The position numbers were made by a program, and so were the translations under genes. A DNA stretch of 64,000 nucleotides, taken from an uncultured Desulfuromusa sp. (GTDB lineage Bacteria; Desulfobacterota; Desulfuromonadia; Desulfuromonadales; Geopsychrobacteraceae). The notes beneath the pieces were generated by a model. It saw nothing but the letters and a program-made list of their open reading frames with translations. It made no database searches and was not told the origin of the DNA. The DNA is taken from contig NZ_OY776574.1 of assembly GCF_963675815.1 (NCBI RefSeq), positions 552,001 through 616,000 on the forward strand, in the 5' to 3' direction. Shown in pieces: positions 18,276 through 26,847 of the stretch (the first letter of the stretch is position 1; every line of letters begins with the position of its first letter).

Positions 18276-19070
18276 ATGAATCAACGTCAACAAGAAATTC
18301 TCACACTTGTCCACCAACAGGGATTTGTCTCGATCGAAACCCTGTCACAAACGTTCAAAGTCACTTCCCAGACGATTCGCCGCGACATCAACAACCTTTG
18401 TGACCAGCAATTATTGACCCGTTATCATGGTGGCGCCGGACTCTCCTCCAGCGTTGAGAATGTTGAATACGCGACACGCCAAATCATGAACCTGGATGAA
18501 AAACGTAGCATTGCTGAAATGGTCGCAGAAAATATACCCGACCGCGCTTCAATTTTCATCAATCTCGGAACGACAACGGAAGAAGTCGCCAAAGCTCTCC
18601 GGAACCATAATGGCCTGAAGATTATTACGAACAACTTGAACGTTGCGACCATTCTGCGCAACACCCCCGGATTTGAGATTATTATAGCAGGTGGAGTCGT
18701 CCGCCAGAGAGATGGTGGAATCACCGGCGAAGCAACCATCGACTTCATCCATCAATTCAAAGTCGATTACGGGATCATCGGCATCTCCAGCATCGACAAT
18801 GACGGAACCCTGCTCGACTTTGATTATCATGAGGTCCGTGTCACTCAGGCAATTATCGACAATTCCCGGCAGGTCTTTCTGGTTGCCGATCACAGCAAAT
18901 TTGATCGTCCTGCGATGGTCAGGCTTGGAAACATTGAGCAGACTGACGCTTTTTTCACTGATCACAATCCCCCCGAACATGTTGTCGCCCTGCTCGAGGA
19001 AAAGAACGTCGTCTTACATACTGTCGCGAACTTCACTGATCGAGAAACAGCGATTGCAGACAATCATTGA
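18276..19070 (+). CDS. glpR: DeoR-family repressor of glycerol genes
   Basis: A 264-residue regulator with the DeoR N-terminal helix-turn-helix (VSIETLSQTFKVTSQTIRRDINNL) and a C-terminal sugar-phosphate sensor domain of the isomerase-like fold (INLGTTTEEVA, then DYGIIGISSID and VADHSKFDR). In the GlpR family the inducer is glycerol 3-phosphate. It is the first gene of the rightward glp operon, 18 bases ahead of glpS, and divergent from glpK. TGAACA half-sites in the shared gap suggest autoregulation together with control of glpK. Confidence 0.9.
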   Translation: MNQRQQEILTLVHQQGFVSIETLSQTFKVTSQTIRRDINNLCDQQLLTRYHGGAGLSSSVENVEYATRQIMNLDEKRSIAEMVAENIPDRASIFINLGTTTEEVAKALRNHNGLKIITNNLNVATILRNTPGFEIIIAGGVVRQRDGGITGEATIDFIHQFKVDYGIIGISSIDNDGTLLDFDYHEVRVTQAIIDNSRQVFLVADHSKFDRPAMVRLGNIEQTDAFFTDHNPPEHVVALLEEKNVVLHTVANFTDRETAIADNH

Positions 19071-19088
19071 CAGAAGGAAAGCTTTCCC

Positions 19089-20183
19089 ATGGCTATGGTT
19101 TTAGAAAACATCACAAAGCAAGTCGCTCGAGAAAGCCATATCAAGGATATTTCTCTGCAACTGGAACCTGGAACCTTCAATGTTCTCCTCGGTCGCACCC
19201 TTTCAGGAAAAACCACTCTGATGCGGCTGATGGCAGGATTGGATCGTCCCAGCCAGGGTCGAATTTTGATGAATGGCAAAGATCTTACCGGTCTTCCCAT
19301 ACGCAAGCGCGATGTCGCCATGGTCTATCAGCAGTTTATCAACTATCCCTCAATGACCGTCTATAAAAATATTGCCTCCCCCCTGCGACTCGCCAAAGTC
19401 CCGGAAAAAGAGATTGACCTCCGGGTGAGAGAAGTGGCCGAAATACTGCATATTGAACCACTTCTTGAACGACTTCCCGTCGAGCTTTCAGGAGGGCAAC
19501 AACAGCGCACTGCCATCGCTCGTGCCCTGGTCAAAGACACCGAACTCCTCCTCCTTGATGAACCTCTGGTTAATCTGGACTACAAACTCCGGGAAGAATT
19601 ACGCATTGAGATGCGTGAAATATTCAAATTACGTAAATCAATTGTGGTCTACGCGACAACTGAACCTCTCGAAGCTCTGGCTCTGGGAGGAAACACGGCA
19701 GTTCTGTACGAAGGACAGCTGGAGCAGTTCGGTGACACGATTGATGTCTATCAGCATCCAAAAACAACAAGAATTGCCCAAGCCTTCAGCGATCCGGCAA
19801 TGAACTTTGTTACGGGAGAAATCGACGCGGACAACCTGAGCTTGGGGAGCTCCCAAAAAATTCCACGGCAGCAACATTTCGCACAGCTGAAACCAGGGAA
19901 ATACCAGCTCGGGATGCGTCCCAATCATCTCCAGTTGACACAACAAAAAACGACAGATATTGCCTTCAAGACCACCATCGGCATTGCAGAAATCAGCGGC
20001 TCTGAGACCTTTGTCCATGTTGTCCACAACGACCAATCATGGATAGCTCAATTGCAGGGAATTCATAAGTACACCATGGGTGAAGAGGTTGAAGTTTTCA
20101 TTAACCCTTCCCACCTGTATGTCTTCAATCCCCAAGGACACCTGGTCGCATCACCTAATGGAGCTTCAGCAGTCACGAATTAA
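19089..20183 (+). CDS. glpS: Glycerol ABC transporter ATPase GlpS
   Basis: One of two different nucleotide-binding subunits of the glycerol importer, 364 residues. Walker A is GRTLSGKT (35-42), the Q-loop is at 81-82, the signature LSGGQ is at 133-137 and Walker B LLLLDEP at 153-159. The H-loop position, normally THD, reads T-T-E with Thr191 in place of the switch histidine. A MalK-like regulatory domain follows. It pairs with GlpT, whose signature motif is degenerate (see findings). Assignment to glpS follows the Rhizobium leguminosarum glpDSTPQUVKE layout. Confidence 0.9.
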   Translation: MAMVLENITKQVARESHIKDISLQLEPGTFNVLLGRTLSGKTTLMRLMAGLDRPSQGRILMNGKDLTGLPIRKRDVAMVYQQFINYPSMTVYKNIASPLRLAKVPEKEIDLRVREVAEILHIEPLLERLPVELSGGQQQRTAIARALVKDTELLLLDEPLVNLDYKLREELRIEMREIFKLRKSIVVYATTEPLEALALGGNTAVLYEGQLEQFGDTIDVYQHPKTTRIAQAFSDPAMNFVTGEIDADNLSLGSSQKIPRQQHFAQLKPGKYQLGMRPNHLQLTQQKTTDIAFKTTIGIAEISGSETFVHVVHNDQSWIAQLQGIHKYTMGEEVEVFINPSHLYVFNPQGHLVASPNGASAVTN

Positions 20184-20192
20184 GGGACAAAC

Positions 20193-21299
20193 ATGGCTCG
20201 TATAGATTTGAAAAATTTGGCGCACTCATACCTTCCCAACCCTGCCGGCGAAAGTGATTATGCCTTAAGCAAAACTGATCATGTGTGGGAAGACGGTGGC
20301 GCTTACGCGCTGTTGGGCCCCTCGGGATGTGGCAAAACAACCCTGTTAAATATTATTTCAGGGCTCTTGCAACCCTCTGAAGGTCAGGTTTTTTTTGATG
20401 GCCGGGATGTCACCTCTTTGCTCCCTCAGGAACGCAATATTGCCCAGGTTTTTCAGTTCCCGGTCATTTATGACACCATGAGCGTTTACGATAATCTGGC
20501 TTTCCCGCTACGCAATCGAAAAGTTCCTCAAAAGGAAATTCACGAGCGGGTTAACGAGGTTGCCGAAATGCTTGAACTGCAGGGTGATTTAAAAAAACGA
20601 GCAGCCAACTTAAGTGCAGATGCAAAGCAGAAAATTTCTCTGGGACGGGGGCTGGTACGCAGTGACGTTGCAGCTGTTCTCTTTGATGAGCCGCTCACAG
20701 TTATCGATCCTCATCTCAAACTACTCCTGCGGCGCAAACTCAAACAGATTCATGCCCAATTTAAATTAACGATGGTCTACGTCACCCATGACCAGCTAGA
20801 AGCCCTGACCTTTGCTGATAAAGTCGTCGTCATGAATGAGGGAAAAGTGCTGCAGATCGGCACCCCTCAGGATCTTTTTGAAAACCCGCAACACACTTTT
20901 GTCGGCCATTTTATCGGCAGTCCGGGAATGAATTTCCTGAATTGCAAAATTGAAAAAGGTATGGCCAAACTGGGGTCTTTAGAGGTTCTCGCCTGCCATG
21001 ACTGTGACCATTTGTGTGGCAATTTTGAGCTGGGGATACGCCCGGAATTCATCAAACTAAGCGCAACGGCAGGTGAAAATACTCATGAAGTGAAAATCAT
21101 AGAAACTGAAAATCTGGGCAATTGTAGAATAGTCACAGTTGAACTTGCCGGTCAGAAGTTGAAAGTCAAACTCCAGGAAGATCAGGAAATTCCTGAGGGT
21201 CAGGGATTTATTGAATTTCCTCTTGAGTGGATAAGACTCTATGCAGAAGGACATCTGGTCGCGCAAAACGAGACGACCCAAGAGGAGACTGTTGCATGA
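20193..21299 (+). CDS. glpT: Glycerol ABC transporter ATPase GlpT
   Basis: Second nucleotide-binding subunit, 368 residues. Walker A GPSGCGKT (42-49), Q-loop Gln88, Walker B FDEP (164-167) and switch His199 (YVTHDQ) are intact. The ABC signature that should read LSGGQ is LSADAKQ (140-146). A C-terminal regulatory domain follows. The ABC gene symbol glpT is not the E. coli glycerol-3-phosphate antiporter of the same name. The stop overlaps the glpP start (ATGA). Confidence 0.9.
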   Translation: MARIDLKNLAHSYLPNPAGESDYALSKTDHVWEDGGAYALLGPSGCGKTTLLNIISGLLQPSEGQVFFDGRDVTSLLPQERNIAQVFQFPVIYDTMSVYDNLAFPLRNRKVPQKEIHERVNEVAEMLELQGDLKKRAANLSADAKQKISLGRGLVRSDVAAVLFDEPLTVIDPHLKLLLRRKLKQIHAQFKLTMVYVTHDQLEALTFADKVVVMNEGKVLQIGTPQDLFENPQHTFVGHFIGSPGMNFLNCKIEKGMAKLGSLEVLACHDCDHLCGNFELGIRPEFIKLSATAGENTHEVKIIETENLGNCRIVTVELAGQKLKVKLQEDQEIPEGQGFIEFPLEWIRLYAEGHLVAQNETTQEETVA

Positions 21300-22168
21300 A
21301 GAAATGGGAAAATAACCGCGCCTGGTTTATGGTCATCCCGGTATTTCTGGTCGTGGCTATCTCAGCTATCCTGCCTCTGATGACGGTCGTCAATTACTCG
21401 ATTCAGGACATCTTTGGCCCCGGCAACCGTGTCTTTGTCGGCCTGGAGTGGTACAAAGAAGTTCTGACTGACCACCGCCTTCACGACGCCCTGCAACGAC
21501 AATTATTATTTTCAAGTCTGGTTTTGCTGATCGAAATTCCTTTGGGAATACTGATTGCCATGGCAATGCCGAAAAAAGGCTGGAGTGCTTCGCTGAGCCT
21601 GGTTCTGGTTGCGTTGCCATTGTTGATTCCATGGAATGTTATCGGCACCATCTGGATTATATTTACCCGTCCCGACATTGGCCTGTTTGGTGCCGCGATC
21701 AACAGTTTGGGGATCCCCTTTGACCACACCGCTGCACCTCTTGACGCCTGGGTCACGGTTCTGCTGATGGAGGTCTGGCACTGGACACCATTGGTTGTTC
21801 TGCTTGCCTATGCCGGGCTGCAAGCGATCCCGGAAGCCTATTTCCAAGCGGCTCGGATCGATGGCGCATCTGCCTGGTCGACATTTCGCTACATTCAATT
21901 ACCAAAAATGCGCGGCGTATTGACCATCGCAGTATTATTGCGCTTTATGGACAGTTTCCTTATTTACGCCGAACCTTTCGTTCTCACCGGCGGCGGGCCG
22001 GGAAATTCGACCACATTCCTGTCGATTTATCTGGTTAAACAAGCTGTCGGACAGTTTGATCTGGGACCGGCGGCAGCCTTTTCGATGATCTACTTTTTAA
22101 TCGTATTACTGTTCTGTTTCCTCTTTTATCAAGCGCTTCTAAGGGTTGGAACCGGAGATAAATCATGA
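21296..22168 (+). CDS. glpP: Glycerol ABC transporter permease GlpP
   Basis: Inner-membrane permease of the binding-protein-dependent type, 290 residues with six predicted membrane segments. The EAA coupling motif reads AIPEAYFQAARIDGAS, followed by WSTFRYIQLPKM. The start is ATG 21296 overlapping the glpT stop; the frame is open to 21227 but that segment only reads through glpT. It overlaps glpQ by four bases. Confidence 0.9.
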   Translation: MKKWENNRAWFMVIPVFLVVAISAILPLMTVVNYSIQDIFGPGNRVFVGLEWYKEVLTDHRLHDALQRQLLFSSLVLLIEIPLGILIAMAMPKKGWSASLSLVLVALPLLIPWNVIGTIWIIFTRPDIGLFGAAINSLGIPFDHTAAPLDAWVTVLLMEVWHWTPLVVLLAYAGLQAIPEAYFQAARIDGASAWSTFRYIQLPKMRGVLTIAVLLRFMDSFLIYAEPFVLTGGGPGNSTTFLSIYLVKQAVGQFDLGPAAAFSMIYFLIVLLFCFLFYQALLRVGTGDKS

Positions 22169-22968
22169 AGTTTCAAAAGAGAACCATTGGCTTGATCATC
22201 TATTTTGTCCTGCTGTTGCTACCGATCTACTGGATGCTTAATATGTCGTTCCGGACGAATTCTGATATTCTCGGGATGTTCAGTTTTTATCCCCATGAGC
22301 CGACTCTGGCAAACTATACAAAGATTTTTACCGATAAGTCCTGGTACTCGGGTTATTTGAACAGCATATACTACGTCAGTATGAACGTTGTTATTTCGCT
22401 GGTCACAGCACTTCCGGCTGCCTACGCCTTCTCTCGTTATCAATTTCTGGGAGATAAGCACATGTTTTTCTGGCTACTCACCAACCGGATGGCACCGCCG
22501 GCAGTTTTTCTGTTACCGTTCTTCCAGCTTTATTCGACTTTCAATCTGATCGATACCCATTTTGCTGTTGCTCTTTCCCATTGTCTGTTCAATGTCCCTC
22601 TCTCAGTCTGGATTCTTGAAGGCTTCATGTCGGGAATCCCCCGTGAAATAGATGAAATGGCCTATATTGATGGTTACAGCTTTCCGCGCTTCTTCCTCAC
22701 CATCTTCATGCCATTGATCCGCACCGGAATCGGTGTGACTGCCTTCTTCTGCTTCATGTTTTCATGGGTTGAACTGTTGTTTGCCCGAACCTTGACCACC
22801 ACGGTGGCTAAACCGATTGCCGCGACCATGACCCGAACCGTCAGTGCTTCCGGGCTCGACTGGGGCCTGCTTGCTGCGGCCGGAATCCTGACAATTGTCC
22901 CAGGCGCATTGGTGATCTGGTTTGTGCGTAACCATCTTGCCAAGGGCTTTGCCCTCGGCCGGGTTTGA
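22165..22968 (+). CDS. glpQ: Glycerol ABC transporter permease GlpQ
   Basis: Second permease subunit, 267 residues and about six membrane segments. The EAA-type motif is GIPREIDEMAYIDGYSF. Start and stop overlap or abut neighbours, showing tight translational coupling in glpSTPQU. The name follows the Rhizobium ABC system and is not the periplasmic glycerophosphodiesterase GlpQ. Confidence 0.9.
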   Translation: MKFQKRTIGLIIYFVLLLLPIYWMLNMSFRTNSDILGMFSFYPHEPTLANYTKIFTDKSWYSGYLNSIYYVSMNVVISLVTALPAAYAFSRYQFLGDKHMFFWLLTNRMAPPAVFLLPFFQLYSTFNLIDTHFAVALSHCLFNVPLSVWILEGFMSGIPREIDEMAYIDGYSFPRFFLTIFMPLIRTGIGVTAFFCFMFSWVELLFARTLTTTVAKPIAATMTRTVSASGLDWGLLAAAGILTIVPGALVIWFVRNHLAKGFALGRV

Positions 22969-22980
22969 TGGAGTAACGAT

Positions 22981-23259
22981 ATGACCTTGGAGTGGATGGC
23001 ATGGACAATGCCGACAGCAATTTTCTTTATCGTCATTGCCTGTCTGCTGGTCGTCATGACGGTGTGGCAAATCAAAGCACCGAGTATTGAGCGAAAAGGG
23101 TTTCTCCCCATTGCGACAACTCCGGGAGATCGACTCTTTATCGGCCTTCTAGGCAGTGCTTATATTCACCTGGCATGGCTTGGTTTAAGTACTTTGAGCA
23201 TCTGGATTGCACTGGTCATTTCCATTATCTGGATGATCGTTCTTATGCGTTGGGGATAG
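22981..23259 (+). CDS. glpU: Small membrane protein of the glycerol importer (DUF2160 type)
   Basis: A 92-residue protein with two or three membrane segments (residues about 10-27, 48-63 and 67-88). It lies between the permease and binding-protein genes exactly where glpU lies in the Rhizobium leguminosarum glycerol operon. Family members are predicted integral membrane proteins of unknown role. Twelve bases separate it from glpQ. Confidence 0.8.
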   Translation: MTLEWMAWTMPTAIFFIVIACLLVVMTVWQIKAPSIERKGFLPIATTPGDRLFIGLLGSAYIHLAWLGLSTLSIWIALVISIIWMIVLMRWG

Positions 23260-23262
23260 ACT

Positions 23263-23315
23263 GAACTCTTATGAGAGTTCCTCTTTACGCTGGAATGCCC
23301 CTGCACAGCGTAAAG
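23263..23315 (+). promoter_or_regulatory. Two intercistronic hairpins between glpU and glpV
   Basis: GAACTCT (23263-23269) pairs with AGAGTTC (23274-23280), and CTTTACGCTG (23283-23292) pairs with CAGCGTAAAG (23306-23315). There is no T-run. Such elements upstream of a binding-protein gene often protect its mRNA and raise its yield relative to the membrane subunits. Confidence 0.6.
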
Positions 23316-23366
23316 GGAACCGGGGAACCGGAAATAACTGGGGGGTCCTAAGGAAGGAGAGAGAGA

Positions 23367-25112
23367 ATGTTAAAGGCAATCCGCAGGAGAAAGTCGGTGG
23401 GTCTTTTGCTCGGTCTCACCGCAATGATGTTAATGCTACTGGCAACTTCAGCCAGTGCAGACATGGCCGCTGCTGAAAAATGGATCAACAGCGAGTTTCA
23501 GCCATCAACCCTTTCAAAAGCCGAACAGATGAAAGAGATGGAATGGTTCATCAATGCAGCTAAACCCTTCAAAGGAATGAAAATCAAGGTTGTTTCCGAA
23601 ACCATTCCGACTCATGAGTATGAATCCAAGGTCCTTGCCAAAGCATTTAAAGAAATCACCGGAATTGAAGTCACTCATGATCTGATCCAGGAAGGTGACG
23701 TCATCGAAAAGCTGCAGATTCAGATGCAATCGGGCGAAAACGTCTTTGATGCCTACATCAATGACTCTGACCTGATCGGAACACATTACCGTTATGGTCA
23801 CGTCGTCAACCTGTCCGACTGGATGGCCGGTGAGGGTAAAGACGTCACCCTGCCGACTCTCGATATCGATGACTTTATGGGCAAATCATTTACCACCGCC
23901 CCGGACGGAAAACTTTACCAGCTTCCCGACCAGCAATTTGCCAATGTTTACTGGTTCCGTTACGACTGGTTTAACCGCCCTGATCTAAAAAAACAGTTCA
24001 AAAAGATTTACGGCTATGAACTGGGCGTCCCGGTCAACTGGTCAGCGTATGAAGATATTGCTGAATTTTTCAGTGAGCATGTTCGAGAAATAGATGGAAA
24101 AGCAATTTACGGTCACATGGACTACGGTAAAAAGGCTCCCGATCTCGGTTGGCGCTTTACCGATGCCTGGCTGTCAATGGCAGGTGCTGGAGACAAAGGA
24201 ATTCCCAACGGAAAACCGGTTGATGAGTGGGGTATTCGCGTTGAAGATTGTGCACCGGTTGGAGCCAGCGTCAGTCGTGGTGGTGCCACCAACGGCCCGG
24301 CAGCAAAATATGCTCTGCGCAAATATATGGAATGGCTACGTAAGTATGCTCCTCCTGGAGCCCTTGGTATGGACTTTTACCAGTCTCTGCCTTATCTGGC
24401 CAAGGGAAATGTTGCGCAACAGATATTCTGGTACACCGGTTTTACCTCCTCAGTTGTTGAAGAGGGGATTCCGGTTGTCAATGCCGATGGCACACCCAAG
24501 TGGCGTATGGCACCATCTCCACACGGTCCTTATTGGGAAGAGGGGATGAAACTTGGCTATCAGGATTGCGGTTCCTGGACACTGTTCAAGAGCACCCCGA
24601 TCGATCGCCGCAAAGCCGCCTGGCTGTTTGCTCAATTCTGTGTTGCCAAAACCACCTCATTGAAAAAAGCCCATGTCGGTCTGAATCCGATTCGGGACAG
24701 TGATATTCGACATGAGTCTTTTACCGAACGAGCACCAAAGCTTGGTGGACTGGTAGAATTTTACCGCAGCCCGGCTCGTGTTGCCTGGACTCCGACTGGT
24801 ACTAACGTTCCTGATTACCCCAAACTTGCGCAGCTTTGGTGGCAAAATATCGGGGAAGCTGTGGCCGGTGAAGTGACTGTCGATACTGCGATGGATAACC
24901 TTGCCCGCGAACAGGACAAGATAATGATGCGCCTGGAACGGGCAGGAGTGCAGTCAAAATGCGGTCCAAAGCTGAACCCCGAACGAGAGGAATCCTACTG
25001 GTTGAACCAGCCTGGAGCACCGAAAGCGAAACTGGCCAATGAAAAGCCGCAGGGTGAAACCGTCAACTATGATAAACTCATCCAGGCGTGGCGTGAAGGC
25101 AGAGTGAAATAG
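23367..25112 (+). CDS. glpV: Glycerol-binding periplasmic protein GlpV
   Basis: Large extracytoplasmic solute-binding protein of 581 residues. A signal peptide ends near residue 31 (SASA-D). The mature protein has the family-1 binding-protein fold, with the domain containing YQLPDQQFANVYWFRYDWF and a tryptophan-rich C-terminal lobe. A strong AAGGAGAGAGAG ribosome site precedes the ATG. Two hairpins in front and a terminator behind probably set a high level of this subunit relative to the others. Confidence 0.9.
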   Translation: MLKAIRRRKSVGLLLGLTAMMLMLLATSASADMAAAEKWINSEFQPSTLSKAEQMKEMEWFINAAKPFKGMKIKVVSETIPTHEYESKVLAKAFKEITGIEVTHDLIQEGDVIEKLQIQMQSGENVFDAYINDSDLIGTHYRYGHVVNLSDWMAGEGKDVTLPTLDIDDFMGKSFTTAPDGKLYQLPDQQFANVYWFRYDWFNRPDLKKQFKKIYGYELGVPVNWSAYEDIAEFFSEHVREIDGKAIYGHMDYGKKAPDLGWRFTDAWLSMAGAGDKGIPNGKPVDEWGIRVEDCAPVGASVSRGGATNGPAAKYALRKYMEWLRKYAPPGALGMDFYQSLPYLAKGNVAQQIFWYTGFTSSVVEEGIPVVNADGTPKWRMAPSPHGPYWEEGMKLGYQDCGSWTLFKSTPIDRRKAAWLFAQFCVAKTTSLKKAHVGLNPIRDSDIRHESFTERAPKLGGLVEFYRSPARVAWTPTGTNVPDYPKLAQLWWQNIGEAVAGEVTVDTAMDNLAREQDKIMMRLERAGVQSKCGPKLNPEREESYWLNQPGAPKAKLANEKPQGETVNYDKLIQAWREGRVK

Positions 25113-25145
25113 TCTGTTTTCTCGTCAAAACATAAACACCAACCT

Positions 25146-25187
25146 GTCAGGGGCCAGGAGTTTCAGCTCCGGCCCCTGACTTTTTAC
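25146..25187 (+). terminator. Terminator between glpV and glpD
   Basis: GTCAGGGGCC (25146-25155) pairs with GGCCCCTGAC (25171-25180), with an inner GGAG/CTCC pair, followed by TTTTT. It would reduce read-through into glpD; no other glpD promoter was recognised in the remaining 35 bases. Confidence 0.88.
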
Positions 25188-25222
25188 GCGATATTTTCAA
25201 CATCAACTCAGGGACGGCAAAC

Positions 25223-26839
25223 ATGAAAAGAAACAACAATCTAACCCAGCTTAAAAATGGTCAAACCTTCGATCTTCTTGTTATCGGTGGAGGTGCAACC
25301 GGTTGTGGTGTCGCGTTGGATGCTGCGGCGAGGGGACTGAAAGTTGCCCTCGTTGAAAAAAATGACTTTTCTGAAGGAACCAGTAGCCGCAGCACCAAAC
25401 TTGTTCATGGAGGCGTCCGTTACCTGGAAATGGCGGTTAAGAAACTGGACCGGGTTCAATACAACCTGGTGAAAGATGGTCTCCATGAACGCGGTCTCTT
25501 ACTGAAAAATGCCCGTCACCTGTCAAATCGCCTGGCTCTGGTCACCCCGCTTTATAAGTGGATTGATGTCCCCTACATTTTTGCCGGTCTGAAGTTTTAC
25601 GATATCCTCTCCGGAAAACAGAATATTGGCCACAGCCGACTCCTGAGTCGAAAAGAGGCACTGAAACGCTTTCCCGGTCTTAAAGCTGAGGGTCTAAAAG
25701 CCGGTGTGCTCTATTATGATGGTCAGTTTCATGATGCACGCATGGCACTGTCTCTGGCGCTTACCGCAGAAAATCAGGGAGCGGTCATCAGTAACCATGT
25801 CGCCGTGACTGATATTTTAAAGGTGAATGGAAAAATTTCCGGTGCAGAACTTGAGGATTCATTAACCGGAGAGCGCTGGCAAATCAACGCCCGTGGAATC
25901 ATTAATGCGACAGGTCCGTTTGTTGATAATATCAGGATGATGGATAACCCTGCAGCACCGAAGATTCTCTCGGCCAGCACCGGCATCCACATCATCCTTG
26001 ACAAACGTTTTGCACCGCCGGATACCGGCTTGATGATCCCTGAAACAGAAGACGGTCGCGTTTTGTTTGTCCTGCCATGGGAAGGGCACGCCATTGTCGG
26101 CACAACAGATGAGCCTGCAGAAGTGACCGAACATCCACGTCCTCTGGAGAGCGAAATAGCATATTTGCTCCGCCACGTAACCCGCTATTTCAATCTCAAG
26201 GTTGAGAAGAGTGATATCAAATCGGTCTGGTCAGGACTGCGGCCCCTCGTCTCGGACCCCAAAGCCGCCGATACAGCCAAACTGGCTCGAGATCATGTCA
26301 TTGAAGACAGCGAAGACGGTCTGCTGACTATTGCCGGAGGGAAATGGACCACTTATCGGAAAATGGCGCTGGACACGGTTGACCACGCCATCAAAGTTTT
26401 TCAGCTGTCGGCACCGCAACCAACCTGCCAGACGGAACAACTCCCGATCCTCGGTAGCGCAGACTACAACGATCAGGGAGATCAGGATCTGATTCAAAGA
26501 TATGATTTCAGCCCGGATATAGCGGCTTACCTCAATCGCACATATGGTGATCAGGCTGGAAAGATTGCGGACCTCAGTTCAGAGGGATATTCCGCGCGAT
26601 TGGTTGACCATCATCCGGTTATCGAAGCGGAAATTCTTTACGCTGCCAGATTTGAACTGGCAGAACGTGTCATTGATGTGCTGGCACGGCGAACTCCCCT
26701 CGCACTGCTGGATACCGAGGCGACAAAACAGACAGTTCCGAGGGTTTTAGAAATTATGGCAAGCGAACTGGGTTGGGATCAAAAACGTATTGATGAAGAA
26801 ACTGAATGGACCGAGCAACGACTGAGTATCTCTCTCTAG
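25223..26839 (+). CDS. glpD: Glycerol-3-phosphate dehydrogenase, FAD-dependent
   Basis: Membrane-associated flavoenzyme oxidising sn-glycerol 3-phosphate to dihydroxyacetone phosphate with electrons to quinone. The 538-residue protein has the FAD motif GGGATG (22-27), SSRSTKLVHGGVRYLE, the GTTDEP segment and the C-terminal helical domain. Its length is that of the GlpD type. It is last in the glp operon, behind a terminator, and converges with the antiporter gene eight bases away. Confidence 0.95.
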   Translation: MKRNNNLTQLKNGQTFDLLVIGGGATGCGVALDAAARGLKVALVEKNDFSEGTSSRSTKLVHGGVRYLEMAVKKLDRVQYNLVKDGLHERGLLLKNARHLSNRLALVTPLYKWIDVPYIFAGLKFYDILSGKQNIGHSRLLSRKEALKRFPGLKAEGLKAGVLYYDGQFHDARMALSLALTAENQGAVISNHVAVTDILKVNGKISGAELEDSLTGERWQINARGIINATGPFVDNIRMMDNPAAPKILSASTGIHIILDKRFAPPDTGLMIPETEDGRVLFVLPWEGHAIVGTTDEPAEVTEHPRPLESEIAYLLRHVTRYFNLKVEKSDIKSVWSGLRPLVSDPKAADTAKLARDHVIEDSEDGLLTIAGGKWTTYRKMALDTVDHAIKVFQLSAPQPTCQTEQLPILGSADYNDQGDQDLIQRYDFSPDIAAYLNRTYGDQAGKIADLSSEGYSARLVDHHPVIEAEILYAARFELAERVIDVLARRTPLALLDTEATKQTVPRVLEIMASELGWDQKRIDEETEWTEQRLSISL

Positions 26840-26847
26840 CAACAAGA

